From: Acidovorax sp. SRB_14
GTDB taxonomy: Bacteria; Pseudomonadota; Gammaproteobacteria; Burkholderiales; Burkholderiaceae_C
Direction: 5' to 3'
DNA length: 64,000 nt
NCBI RefSeq assembly: GCF_012932145.1
Contig: NZ_MWOK01000009.1
Span: 1-64,000 of the forward strand
Below the pieces are notes generated by a model. That model did no database searches and was not told where the DNA came from. It was given only the letters and a program-made list of their open reading frames with translations. Below are positions 16,792 through 25,838 of this stretch, one piece after another; the stretch's first letter is position 1, and each line of letters starts with the position of its first letter. The position numbers were made by a program, and so were the translations under genes.

Positions 16792-17324
16792 GCCCTCCGC
16801 CCTCGGGCTACGGCGCCGCTTACCTTGGGCGTTGAGCACCTGCTATCTCCAACTGCCACCGACTGCTCCTGGCCGATAGTACGCGTTCGACGGTATGGAG
16901 CGGATGACTGCAATCGCTGCAAAGCACTCACTGGGGATGCTGGCTGAAAGTTCTAAACGGGTCCACAACTGTCCCATGTCACCAGCCGCAACGGACGCTG
17001 AGCTGACGTACCGCAAAAGCGCCAGCAGCTTTAGCCCATCCAAACAACTGGGCCGTGACCTTATCCCGATTGCACCTGCGCCTCAACGCCCAGATTGCAT
17101 AAATGCGTTTACGCCAACGCCGCACTGCGCTGCGCCATAGCGACCAAATCAGTTTTCTGGCTTCCTCGCTGACCAGATGTTCTCGGAATCTCGGCCTCTG
17201 AGCCAACAAATGGTGGGGCGGCACGTGAGCAAACAGCCTCGCGACTGCACCCGCTAACCCTTCTGAACGTGACCAACAAAGGCATCTCGCTGAAACCTAG
17301 CGTAAACCCGCATTTAAAACAAAC
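16792..17324. other. Intergenic, no gene seen
   Basis: About 530 bp between the HEPN-like unit and the RidA-FAH cassette. Frames on either strand are short and unrecognised. The last 60 bp turn AT-rich and carry the palindrome described next. Confidence 0.5.
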
Positions 17325-17337
17325 ATATCACTGATAT
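17325..17337 (+). promoter_or_regulatory. Candidate GntR operator
   Basis: ATATCACTGATAT is a perfect 6-bp-arm palindrome with one central base, in an AT-rich stretch 41 bp before the RidA start codon. The cassette downstream ends with a GntR/FadR-type regulator, and such regulators bind short symmetrical AT-rich sites near their operon start. Confidence 0.4.
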
Positions 17338-17378
17338 ATTACTAACACATCAACAACATTTCATTCAAGGAGCCCCTG

Positions 17379-17774
17379 GTGTCCATCAAAATCCGTATCA
17401 CTTCTCCCCACGTTGCCGAAGCCGCCGAAGGTCTTTGGTCGAACTGCTTGCGCTTTGGCGACGCGGTCTACCTGTCTGGCCTGACGTCACGCGCGAACGA
17501 CGGGCAGACGATCCAAGGCAATGACGGCTATGAGCAAGGCAAGGTGATCTTCCAGAAAATGAAGCACCTTATGGAAGCGGCCAACGGCAAGATGGATGAC
17601 ATCGTGTCCATGACCATTTTCGTGACAGACATGAAGCACAACCAAGGTGTGTGGAAGGCCCGCAGGGAGTTCTTTACCGGCGACTTTCCTGCCTGCGCAT
17701 TGGTTCAGGTCTCTGGCCTCGCAAAGCCCGAAATCCTGGTCGAGATCCAGGCCGAAGCACGTCTGCCTGCATAA
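17379..17774 (+). CDS. RidA/YjgF family enamine deaminase-like protein
   Basis: A 131-residue protein of the usual RidA length. The family pattern is seen in AVYLSGLTSRANDGQTIQGN, DIVSMTIFVTDMKHNQGVWK and FPACALVQVSGLAKPEILVE, ending in EIQAEA. RidA proteins hydrolyse reactive enamine/imine intermediates; members in catabolic operons often act on a pathway intermediate. The GTG start at 17379 follows AAGGAG. It opens a cassette with a FAH hydrolase (3-bp gap), a Bug receptor and a GntR regulator, so it probably handles an intermediate of that pathway. Confidence 0.85.
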   Translation: MSIKIRITSPHVAEAAEGLWSNCLRFGDAVYLSGLTSRANDGQTIQGNDGYEQGKVIFQKMKHLMEAANGKMDDIVSMTIFVTDMKHNQGVWKARREFFTGDFPACALVQVSGLAKPEILVEIQAEARLPA

Positions 17775-17777
17775 GCG

Positions 17778-18662
17778 ATGCGGATACTTCGTTTCCTTCA
17801 AGCGGGCGCGCCTTGCTACGGTGTGCTCAAGCCCGACAATCTGGTGATGCCCTTGCCTGGGATCACGAGTTTTGAGGAGCTTCGTAGTCACCTCCGTGAG
17901 GTCACTGTCGCAGGCGACAGCCCTCTGCTTTCTTTGGACACGCTCACGCTGGTGTCGCCTATCGACCCACCGCGCAACATCCTGTGTGTCGGTTGGAACT
18001 ATCTCAAGCATTTCGACGAAAGCCTGGGCAAACGCGAAGGCCAGGACGTTCCACTGCCCGACCGTCCCACCTTGTTCACCAAGCTGCCTACCACCGTCGC
18101 GGGCCCCTATGACGCACTTCCGCTTCAGCAGTCCTACACCGACAAGCTCGACTGGGAAGTGGAGCTGGCGGTAATCATTGGCACCGGCGGGCGAGACATC
18201 AGTGAGCACGACGCCTTGTCGCACGTATTTGGCTACACCGTTGCCAATGACATCAGTGCACGGGACCTGCAGCGGGCGCATGGCGCGCAGTGGTTCAAAG
18301 GCAAGAGCCTCGACTGCACCTGTCCCATGGGGCCCGTGCTTGTGACGGCCGATGAAATCACCAATCCGCAGGATTTGGCAATTGCCTGCTACCTCAACGG
18401 AGAAGTAGTTCAGTCGGGGCACACCAGTCGCCAGATCTTCTCGGTGGCTCGCGTCATTGCTGAAATTTCGGCGGGCCTGACGTTGCTGCCCGGCGACGTC
18501 ATCCTGACCGGGACGCCGGAAGGAATTGGCGCAGCCCGCACTCCACCCGTATTCATTCGTGACGGCGACACCATTGAATGTGAAGTTCAAGGTATCGGGC
18601 GACTACGCAATACGTTCAAAGCACAACTGCGCGACGCACAACCGGGACGTCACCAGGGCTGA
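17778..18662 (+). CDS. Fumarylacetoacetate hydrolase (FAH) family enzyme
   Basis: A 294-residue protein. The N-terminal part is short; the FAH fold starts near 65 (PRNILCVGWNYLKHFDES). The metal-binding residues are in DWEVELAVIIGTGGRDISE (about 132-150), with E-x-E and a later Asp in VANDISARDLQ (about 157-167). GDVILTGTPEGIGAARTPP carries the conserved TGTPxG. The family includes ureidoglycolate lyase-like enzymes, fumarylpyruvate hydrolase and HHDD isomerase/OPET decarboxylase; the substrate cannot be fixed here. It cleaves or isomerises a 2,4-dioxo or related acid, placing the cassette in aromatic or hydroxy-acid catabolism. Confidence 0.85.
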   Translation: MRILRFLQAGAPCYGVLKPDNLVMPLPGITSFEELRSHLREVTVAGDSPLLSLDTLTLVSPIDPPRNILCVGWNYLKHFDESLGKREGQDVPLPDRPTLFTKLPTTVAGPYDALPLQQSYTDKLDWEVELAVIIGTGGRDISEHDALSHVFGYTVANDISARDLQRAHGAQWFKGKSLDCTCPMGPVLVTADEITNPQDLAIACYLNGEVVQSGHTSRQIFSVARVIAEISAGLTLLPGDVILTGTPEGIGAARTPPVFIRDGDTIECEVQGIGRLRNTFKAQLRDAQPGRHQG

Positions 18663-18692
18663 AAACGTCCAGTCTATTTCGAAAGATTTTGT

Positions 18693-19655
18693 ATGAAAAG
18701 CATTCTTGCCTGCCTTGCCATGACGGCCCTCACCGTAGCGTCACCCGCCAGTTTTGCGCAGACTGGTCAGCCCACGCTCACGATGATCGTTCCCTACACC
18801 GCTGGGGGCTCTTCCGACTCCATCGTACGCGCCATGGGACAGGCGATCACGCGCCAGCACAACATACCGGTGGTTGTGGACAACAAGCCAGGCGGGGGAA
18901 CTTATATCGGCGCCCAAAGCTTGCTCAGCAAACCTGCCGACGGCCACACCGTGTTCATGATGGGTTCCAGCACCGTCATCAACCCCTACCTGCTCGGCAA
19001 GGCACCCTACGACGTTGCCCGGGACTTCGCGCCGGTGTCCGGGGTTGCGGAAAATCCGCATGTACTGGTCGTCAATCCATCGGTTCCTGCCAAAACAGTG
19101 CAGGAATACCTGGCATTCGCCAAGGAGAGGAAGGATGCGAGTTTCTACTCGTCCTTCGGCAACGGATCCTCTGGTCACCTGGGCTTCGAACTCTTCAAGA
19201 GGAAGACCGGGATCACCCCTTCGCATGCTCCCTACAAGGGCGGCGCCCCAGCGCTCATGGCGGTGCTAAGTGGTGAGGTCAATGCCACGTTTGCCGATGT
19301 CGGAACAGCTGCGCCGCACATCGCGGCCGGAAAACTCCGGGCCTTGGGCGTCGTCGGCCCCAAGCGCTCGCCAGCACTGCCCGATGTGCCTACTTTCGGC
19401 GAAGCAGGCGTGCCCGGTATTACTTCCCAAAGCTGGTTTGTCATGGTGGCCCGCAATGGCACACCACCTGCCCAACTGGCGCGTCTCACCGAGATCTTGG
19501 GAGAATCCCTCAAAGATGCGGAGGTCAAAAAGGCGCTTGCTGCACAAGGCATGGAGCCCCTTAACATGGCACCCAGCGCCATCTCCAGTTTTCTCAAGGA
19601 CGAAGGCTTGAAGTTTCAGACCGTGATCCGCGAAGCTAAAATTCAAGCCGATTGA
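18693..19655 (+). CDS. Bug/TctC family periplasmic solute-binding protein
   Basis: A 320-residue protein with a Sec signal peptide (cleavage likely after ASFAQ, about residue 23). Bug-family marks: LTMIVPYTAGGSSDSIVRAM, the NIPVVVDNKPGGGTYIGAQS loop, and PYKGGAPALMAVLSGEVNAT. Bug proteins bind small carboxylates in the periplasm and feed TctAB transporters or sensors; no TctA/TctB genes lie nearby, so it works with a distant transporter or as a sensor. It follows the FAH gene by 30 bp, suggesting co-transcription and a shared substrate. Confidence 0.88.
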   Translation: MKSILACLAMTALTVASPASFAQTGQPTLTMIVPYTAGGSSDSIVRAMGQAITRQHNIPVVVDNKPGGGTYIGAQSLLSKPADGHTVFMMGSSTVINPYLLGKAPYDVARDFAPVSGVAENPHVLVVNPSVPAKTVQEYLAFAKERKDASFYSSFGNGSSGHLGFELFKRKTGITPSHAPYKGGAPALMAVLSGEVNATFADVGTAAPHIAAGKLRALGVVGPKRSPALPDVPTFGEAGVPGITSQSWFVMVARNGTPPAQLARLTEILGESLKDAEVKKALAAQGMEPLNMAPSAISSFLKDEGLKFQTVIREAKIQAD

Positions 19656-19680
19656 GTTTTGCTATAGGGCTTTGCACTGA

Positions 19681-20409
19681 ATGACATCTCCTTCTCACGA
19701 CACCAGTGCAGAGCCCTCTCCCGCCAAGAAATCGCGCGCCATACAACCTTCGTTGGCCGAGCAGGCCTATGTCACGCTCAAACAACTGGTGCTACAGCAT
19801 GAGTTGCGCGCTGGTGACCAGCTCAACATCATTGAGCTGAGCGAACAGCTCAGCATAGGGCGAACACCGCTGCACATGGCCATTCACCGGTTGGCCGCGG
19901 AAGGTCTGCTGGAAATAGTGCCCCGAAAAGGGATTTTCGTCCGGGCTGAAACGCTGGAGAGTTTTCACGAACTGCTGTCTGCCCGATTGCTTGTGGAGCC
20001 GTATCTGGCACGCATGGCATCGATTCACGCTGATGCCCCTCTTCTCGAGGAGCTCGACAGCATCGTTGCCCGGGCTTGGGAATGCCACAACGCAGATGAT
20101 CGGCGCGGCAGCATGACGGCGGATCGGCTTTTTCATCAGACCATCTATGCGGCAGCAGGTAATGCCATCCTGACCACCTTTGCGCTCAGTCTGCTTGATC
20201 GGTCCATGAGCATGTGGTACCAGCCTTCCGGATCGCCTTCACAGGACAAGCCGAACGTGCTTGAACTCGAAGAAATGCTGAGCGTGTTCAAGAACGGAAC
20301 TCCAGAAGAAGTGGAAGCTTCCATGCGCACCCATATTGAAACGGTGCGCGACAAGTACTGGCGTTCCTCCAACGCGAAGTCCATGGGGTTGTCGCCGACC
20401 AAAAATTGA
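19681..20409 (+). CDS. GntR family (FadR-type) transcriptional regulator
   Basis: A 242-residue protein. An N-terminal winged helix (about 25-95) reads AYVTLKQLVLQHELRAGDQL, then NIIELSEQLSIGRTPLHMAI, then LAAEGLLEIVPRKGIFVR. The C-terminal helical FCD domain (about 100-225) carries the ligand/metal pocket (RLFHQTIYAAAGN includes one His). It lies 25 bp after the Bug gene. It probably represses the cassette until an acid intermediate binds; the palindrome at 17325-17337 is a candidate site. Confidence 0.85.
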   Translation: MTSPSHDTSAEPSPAKKSRAIQPSLAEQAYVTLKQLVLQHELRAGDQLNIIELSEQLSIGRTPLHMAIHRLAAEGLLEIVPRKGIFVRAETLESFHELLSARLLVEPYLARMASIHADAPLLEELDSIVARAWECHNADDRRGSMTADRLFHQTIYAAAGNAILTTFALSLLDRSMSMWYQPSGSPSQDKPNVLELEEMLSVFKNGTPEEVEASMRTHIETVRDKYWRSSNAKSMGLSPTKN

Positions 20410-20482
20410 CCGTGTCCGTCTAGGGCGTGTCATCAGTCAAGCTCCGAGTGCGCTACGCGGCCGAATAGCGCTGTCGTGACAG

Positions 20483-20670
20483 TCAAACCATAGCAACGGC
20501 AAGGTGGAGCGCCCCGAGGAAGTTACGAGCCGTCTTGTCGTAGCGCGTGGCAATAGAGTGGTACTGCTTGAGCCGAGCGAAGAAGTTCTCAATGACGTGG
20601 CGCGCCTTATACAGGTGCTGGTCGTAGTTGCGCGGCTCCTTGCGGTTGCTGCGCGGGAGAATGACGACAC
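20483..20670 (-). pseudogene. IS5-family transposase C-terminal fragment
   Basis: The frame reads VVILPRSNRKEPRNYDQHLY, then KARHVIENFFARLKQYHSIA, then TRYDKTARNFLGALHLAVAM and stops at 20483. This is the end of an IS5/IS4-type DDE transposase including the catalytic Glu of the R-x-x-E-N-F-F block. The N-terminal three quarters are missing. It sits between the catabolic cassette and the next gene block and marks an old insertion. Confidence 0.82.
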
Positions 20671-20799
20671 TTTCTGGAGGTCGCTACTCCTGTCAAATGT
20701 TGGACATCCGGTATCGATAGTAAGCAGTAGCAGCTATTGGCCGGATGCATGAGGTGGGGACGACAGCCAAGACATGTCGGTAGCCAATGGGCAATGGGG

Positions 20800-21780
20800 T
20801 TAGACCCCTCGCTTTGGCATCGCTTCCACCGCTTGAACAGCCGCATTGACAGCGCGAGAATCGAGCGTGAGCGCGATATGCCCGATGCCCGGCAGCAGCG
20901 TCACCGGCCAGTCTTTGCCTTGCGCGCGAAAGATTGCCTCAAGCGTGTCTGTCTTGAAGACCTCATCGCTTGCTCCTGCCACTACCGCCACCGGCTGGTG
21001 CACCGCCCTGATGTTCGCCTCGTAGTCTCTTTGCGGCTGAAAGTTGGCGGCCAAGGAAAAGGAGTACGTCGGCGTCAGAAATGTCTTCGCCTCCTCACTG
21101 AGCGCGAAGTTGGTTACTGGCAGAGCGTTGAACCTGCGGATGCCGAGCCGGCTCAAGACAGCCAGGCCGACGACTCGCGGGATGCCAACGCTGACCCACC
21201 CGCCACTGCCGGGCCGAAAGTTCGCAGCCTCATGGCTGAGATACGGCGACAGCAGCAGGTAACTCTGGAACGCGTCTTGTCGCTCGCTGCCGGCGAAACG
21301 CAGCACAAAGCCGCCGCCAGAAGAAAACCCAGCAAGTGTTGACGGTTTTGCCAACGACACCATCTGCACGAACGCTGCGAGGTCGTCTTCCAGTTGGCCG
21401 ATGTAGTCAATCGTGCCCTTTGCGCCCGAGGCGCCGTGTCCTCGCATGTCCAGCGCATAAGCCTCGTAACCGGCCTTGGCAAACGCCTTGGCCAGCACAT
21501 GCATGCTGTTGCTGCTCGCTGACGAGCCGTGAACGAGAACGACACTTCCCTGGGGTTCTCCTGCAGTGGCGTAGCGGCGATAGGCCAGCACGGTGCCTCC
21601 CTCACCCTTGTAGCGCAACAGAGGCGGCAAGTCCGAGAAGTCAACGGCCTCAAATGGGCTGTTGATGCTTTCCATCGGCGGCATCGGCTTGGGACCGCCA
21701 AACGCAATCGCGACGGCAAGTGCTGCGGCGATGAGCGCAGCGAGCGCGATGGCGATCTTCGACAGGAGGGACCTGTGCAT
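20800..21780 (-). CDS. Alpha/beta hydrolase, membrane-anchored or exported
   Basis: A 326-residue protein. Residues 7-28 form a hydrophobic N-terminal segment (IAIALAALIAAALAVAIAFG), a signal anchor. The hydrolase fold follows: VVLVHGSSASSNS (oxyanion loop, about 80-92), ALDMRGHGASG, the nucleophile elbow AGFSSGGGF with Ser153, a likely acid in AGASDEVF, and His in PGIGHIAL near 303. It resembles monoacylglycerol lipase or esterase-type serine hydrolases; the substrate is unknown. No operon partner is evident. Confidence 0.82.
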   Translation of the reverse strand: MHRSLLSKIAIALAALIAAALAVAIAFGGPKPMPPMESINSPFEAVDFSDLPPLLRYKGEGGTVLAYRRYATAGEPQGSVVLVHGSSASSNSMHVLAKAFAKAGYEAYALDMRGHGASGAKGTIDYIGQLEDDLAAFVQMVSLAKPSTLAGFSSGGGFVLRFAGSERQDAFQSYLLLSPYLSHEAANFRPGSGGWVSVGIPRVVGLAVLSRLGIRRFNALPVTNFALSEEAKTFLTPTYSFSLAANFQPQRDYEANIRAVHQPVAVVAGASDEVFKTDTLEAIFRAQGKDWPVTLLPGIGHIALTLDSRAVNAAVQAVEAMPKRGV

Positions 21781-21936
21781 TGTGCGCAGTCTACGCCTCC
21801 CGACTCAGGCGCCGCCTCCTGGGGCGACAACTCGAGCAGCTGAACAGGCTTTCAGCCGGTCGCGCCAGAGAAGTCAGCGCGGCAGCTCTCGCAAGTGAGA
21901 GCTACATCGGCAATACAGCAGGAATGGCAGCTTGGG

Positions 21937-22566
21937 CTAAGCCAGGCGATAGGTCCCCTTGCCCTTCTCGCGCACCGCCCCCGCGGCCACCACTCTGCGA
22001 ATCGCCAAGCCCACAGACCCTGTGGGAATCCCGGCCCCTTGCGCAATGGCCGCCTGGCTCAAAGCAGTCCAGCTGCGCCGGTCCAACACCGTTTTGAGGT
22101 GCGCCAGGACCTTTTCATCGTTCGCACTCAAGCGTTGGGGCGGGCTGGCCGGGTCCTTCGCCGTCTTTCGCACCGGTTTGGCTTTGGACGGCGGGCGTTG
22201 CGGCGCCGCCTTGACGACAGCGTCTTGCGCCGCTTCAAGGCTTCGCGTGCCTGGACGAGTCTGCGCGCGTGCTCCATGGCCCGCCAAAGCGACGATGACG
22301 GGCGTCTCGGGCTGCATCATTTCCGCCGCTGCCCCGTACAAGGTCTTGAGCTGCTCTTCGATGCCCTGCAGCTCATGCGCCATGCGCGCGATGGCGCGCA
22401 GTTGGGCGTAGGCGCGGTCGGCCTCGTTACTGAAAGGCTCGCTGGCGACGATGCCCACCACACGGGCGGCGTTCGACTGGACTTCGCGCGCAAACGCCTG
22501 TTGGGCGGTGTGCAGGTTCTCCCCGGCCTTTTGCAGGGCCAACAGGGTCGATGGAGAAATGGGCAT
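21937..22566 (-). CDS. Hypothetical protein with C-terminal winged-helix-like domain
   Basis: A 209-residue protein. The N-terminal half is helical (TLLALQKAGENLHTAQQAFA, then AQLRAIARMAHELQGIEEQL). A Lys/Pro/Ala-rich linker (about 125-145) leads to a C-terminal region (about 146-209) reading NDEKVLAHLKTVLDRRSWTA, then AIAQGAGIPTGSVGLAIRRV, then KGKGTYRLA, a winged-helix pattern. It is probably a DNA-binding protein of unknown role. It is divergent from the HU-like gene. Confidence 0.6.
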   Translation of the reverse strand: MPISPSTLLALQKAGENLHTAQQAFAREVQSNAARVVGIVASEPFSNEADRAYAQLRAIARMAHELQGIEEQLKTLYGAAAEMMQPETPVIVALAGHGARAQTRPGTRSLEAAQDAVVKAAPQRPPSKAKPVRKTAKDPASPPQRLSANDEKVLAHLKTVLDRRSWTALSQAAIAQGAGIPTGSVGLAIRRVVAAGAVREKGKGTYRLA

Positions 22567-22744
22567 GGGGCTCCTTCAAAGGCATCTCGGCCGGGCATGC
22601 CGCGCGATGCTGTTGCGTGAAAGATCCTAAGTTTATGGGAGGGCGCAGGGGTGTGCGGTGCCTTTGCGCGCTGCTCCTAGAATCGAATCGCCTGTCTGAA
22701 TACATCGGCCAGTGAATTTCAACCTACAACCCCACAAGATTCCC

Positions 22745-23167
22745 ATGGCAACTGCAAAGAAGACACCCACTCCCGCCAAGAAGACCACCAAGGCGGCACC
22801 CGTCGTCCAGAAAGCGGCTCCTGCAGCCGCTAAACCGGCAGCGGCCCCCATCAAACCCATCAAGACGGTATTCAACAAGACCACCCTGATTGCCCACCTG
22901 GTCGAGCGCTCGGGTGTCGAGCCCAAGGCCGCCAAGGCCGTGCTCGCCGCGCTGGAGGCTGCGATTCTGGGCTCCGTGCACAAGAAGGGATCGGGAGAGT
23001 TCACGCTGCCGGGTCTCATGAAGATCGGCTTGCAACAGATGCCTGCCAAGAAGAAGCGTTTTGGCAAGGATCCGTTCACGGGCGAAGAGCGCTGGTTCCC
23101 GGCCAAGCCGGCATCGGTGAAGATCAAGACGCGCGCATTGAAGAAACTCAAGGACGCGACGCTCTGA
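22745..23167 (+). CDS. HU-family DNA-binding protein with Lys/Ala-rich N-terminal tail
   Basis: A 140-residue protein. Residues 1-42 are a Lys/Ala/Pro tail (KKTPTPAKKTTKAAPVVQ) resembling histone H1. Residues about 45-135 are HU/IHF-like: NKTTLIAHLVERSGVEPKAA, AVLAALEAAIL, GEFTLPGLMKIGLQQMPA, then a replaced arm region (KKKRFGKDPFTGEERWFPAK). ATG 22745 is chosen because the tail starts there; an upstream in-frame ATG lacks support. Tail-bearing HU proteins are common in Burkholderiales and may compact or silence DNA. Confidence 0.85.
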   Translation: MATAKKTPTPAKKTTKAAPVVQKAAPAAAKPAAAPIKPIKTVFNKTTLIAHLVERSGVEPKAAKAVLAALEAAILGSVHKKGSGEFTLPGLMKIGLQQMPAKKKRFGKDPFTGEERWFPAKPASVKIKTRALKKLKDATL

Positions 23168-23781
23168 CCGGGCAGTGGGGCCGCCGCCTTCGCTGCGCGG
23201 CATCGCCCCGAGGCGTTTGGGCGTGCCGCAGGCAGCGTGCGGTGCACTTTCGATGAACATGTGTTTTATCGCAATTCCCATGTGGCCCGGAGCTGACTTT
23301 CCATGCGGCGGGACGACCGACCGCTGCAGGCTGGGTGCTGTCGCTCAGTTTCGGCGCCTCAAGGACAGCTACTACCAGTACCAGTCGTTGAACAGTTCGC
23401 GGGACGGCGGACCGCTGCACCTCCAGGACCGGCCGTTCAGCACAGGCCTGGGCAGGGTAGCCACGGTCCGACGTCCCGCCCGGGTCGGGGGAAGCTCTAA
23501 CGAACTACCAATTGGTGCGCCCGACCCATTACGGAATCCGGCCTGGGTGAGGCGGACCCCCGGAAAGCTGAGGCTCAACGTTCGACGTAAGGCGCGTCTT
23601 GCGCCTTTGCGCCGCCGTTGCCCGTCGAGACCATGTTGCGCGTCTACTGCCAGCAGCTGTGCTGGAACCAGCACACCTCGGCCGGAGAGAAACTGCACGG
23701 GCGGCCGCTGTCCTCCCGCTTCGTAGGCCAGGAAGGTGCGGCCCCGCATGCCACAATCTCCGAGAAGAAGATGGGGCGCAC
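23168..23781. other. Intergenic, no gene seen
   Basis: About 610 bp. Long open frames exist on both strands but show GC-biased random composition and no domain. It should contain the promoter of the ATPase-nuclease gene; no convincing -35/-10 pair was found. Confidence 0.5.
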
Positions 23782-25761
23782 ATGACGAAGAATTCTGTCA
23801 TCAAGGGAGTTGCCGCCATTGGCAACGAGGGTATCAAGAAGCACTTCAAGACTGCGGAGATTTGGCAGCCGCTGTTTGAACTCGCCTGGAACGGCTTTGA
23901 TGCAGCCGCAACCAGTGTGTCGGTCGACTTGGTCGAGAACAGCATGCACGGCATCGAGCGAGTCATCGTAAAAGATGATGGTCACGGTATCGACTTCGAC
24001 ACACTGAACGACACCTTCGGGAGCTTCAACGATTCCGCGAAGAAGGCAAACCTCGCATTAAAGGGCGCGCACGGGCGCGGACGGCTCGCGTTCCATCTAC
24101 TCTGTCGCAATGCATCCTGGTTCACCCGGTCGAGCAGCGTAGATGCGGTCATCGATGTCGACGCAGCAAGCATCAAAGAGTTTGTCGGCCGTCCACTTGA
24201 GACACAGCAGCAGCGAGAGGAACTGATCGCGCAAGGCCGTGGCACCCTGGTTGAGTTGACCCACTTCACCAGCAGTCTGCCAGCGATGGCGGACCTTCGC
24301 GAGAAATTGTCCGTGGAGTTCGGTTGGTACCTGGCGGTGCACTCTGAAAGAAAGCTGCTGCTAAATGGCATCCCCGTAGCTGTCCCGGCGCATGAGGCTG
24401 TCAGGAAGACCATCGAAGTTAACGATGCGGTCTTCGAGGCACAAGTGATTCGATGGGAGCGCCGCCCCACATCGGAGAAGTCGTTTCTGTACCTGATGAA
24501 TTCGAGCGGTGAGCTCGTCTACAAGGTCCATAGCTCGCTGAATCAAAAACCAAATTTCTTCACCAGCGTCTGTGTCACTTCCGCCTGGGCCGACACCTTC
24601 TCTAAAGAGAGGGACCTGCTGAAGCCAGACGCGCACACGCCGACGTCTCGCACCTGGCGGAAATTTCAAGCCCAGCTCGACCAGCTCAACCAGTCCGTCT
24701 ATGACGAGTTCCTCCGCCGGCGGGCAGAAGAGGTGGTGCAGGGTTATGAGAAGGATGGCTACTTCCCCACTTACGCCGGGTTGGATGAGCCCGAGAAGGC
24801 TTGGAGGCACCAGCACGCGAGAGAGATGGTGAGGCAAATCTACATTGCTGACCCGCGCGTCTTCCACAACGCTAACAAGAAGCAGGCCAAAATAATCATT
24901 CGGCTGTTGGACAGGCTGGCTGTGTCGAACGAGAACGATGCGCTACTTGATGTGCTCAATGACGCGCTCGACCTAGACGCAGCGTCCATGGAGAAACTCG
25001 CGAACCAACTGCGTCGTTCGAGCCTTGAGAACATTGTCGCAAGCATCGAAATCCTGCAGCGCCGAACCGCAGCGGTTCAGCAACTCCGATACATCATGAA
25101 CGAGCACTACCGTGAAGTGCTAGAGACGCCTGACCTGCAGAAAATCATCGAGAGCAACACGTGGCTTTTCGGTCCTCGCTACGAGACCATCGGCGCGGAG
25201 GAGGATAGCTTCACCAAAATCGCCAGACGCTTGCGAGAGGACGTTATGGCGCGCTCGAAAGTGGACGAGGAAGATGTGGCCGACGAGGAGGATCTAGCTG
25301 GTGCAAACCGGCAATCCGACCTCTTCTTGGCGCGAAAGTTTCCGACCTTCGATTCGTCGGGGCAGAAGGTCTTCAAGTGCATCGTCGTGGAAATTAAGCG
25401 CCCGGCAATTTCGCTGAATAAAAAGCACCTTCGGCAGCTCGAAGACTACGCGGACATCATCAAGCGCTATCCAGAGTTCAAGTCGGAGAAGATGCACTTT
25501 GAGCTAATCCTGCTGGGAAGACAGATTTCATCCGCAGACACGCAAATACCTAGCCGCCTCAACAATCTTATCGCGCGTGGAGAGCCCGGCCTGGTCGCCG
25601 ATGACCCGCGCATGAAGCTATACGTCTTGAACTGGTACTCGCTACTTGATGGATTCGAGCTGACCAACGGCTTCATGCTCGACAACCTCAAGCTCAAGCG
25701 CGATGACTATAGTGCGGTATCAAAGAAGGAGCTTGTCGCGGAGCTGCAGACTGAGCATTGA
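23782..25761 (+). CDS. GHKL-ATPase / Shedu-like (DUF4263) nuclease fusion, putative defence protein
   Basis: A 659-residue protein. Residues about 15-180 are a GHKL ATPase of the MutL/Hsp90 kind: N box ELAWNGFDAA (Glu33, Asn37, Asp40), G1 box KDDGHGIDF (64-72), G2 box KGAHGRGRLAF (94-104). The middle is helical. Residues about 455-640 match the Shedu-type nuclease domain: NTWLFGPRYE, QSDLFLARKFP (Asp513), VVEIKRPA with Glu537-x-Lys539, and LRQLEDYAD (Gln552), a PD-(D/E)XK-type set. Shedu nucleases carry varied N-terminal sensor domains; here an ATPase would do the sensing. The GHKL frame has no kinase phospho-acceptor. The gene ends 77 bp before the RT-nitrilase gene. ATG 23782 is the first sensible start. 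Confidence 0.8.
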   Translation: MTKNSVIKGVAAIGNEGIKKHFKTAEIWQPLFELAWNGFDAAATSVSVDLVENSMHGIERVIVKDDGHGIDFDTLNDTFGSFNDSAKKANLALKGAHGRGRLAFHLLCRNASWFTRSSSVDAVIDVDAASIKEFVGRPLETQQQREELIAQGRGTLVELTHFTSSLPAMADLREKLSVEFGWYLAVHSERKLLLNGIPVAVPAHEAVRKTIEVNDAVFEAQVIRWERRPTSEKSFLYLMNSSGELVYKVHSSLNQKPNFFTSVCVTSAWADTFSKERDLLKPDAHTPTSRTWRKFQAQLDQLNQSVYDEFLRRRAEEVVQGYEKDGYFPTYAGLDEPEKAWRHQHAREMVRQIYIADPRVFHNANKKQAKIIIRLLDRLAVSNENDALLDVLNDALDLDAASMEKLANQLRRSSLENIVASIEILQRRTAAVQQLRYIMNEHYREVLETPDLQKIIESNTWLFGPRYETIGAEEDSFTKIARRLREDVMARSKVDEEDVADEEDLAGANRQSDLFLARKFPTFDSSGQKVFKCIVVEIKRPAISLNKKHLRQLEDYADIIKRYPEFKSEKMHFELILLGRQISSADTQIPSRLNNLIARGEPGLVADDPRMKLYVLNWYSLLDGFELTNGFMLDNLKLKRDDYSAVSKKELVAELQTEH

Positions 25762-25838
25762 AGCGAGAGTCGGTCGACCGAGAGGATCGACGCACAACAT
25801 GACAATTCAGCCCGAGCTCAGATAGAACAGGAAATCTT

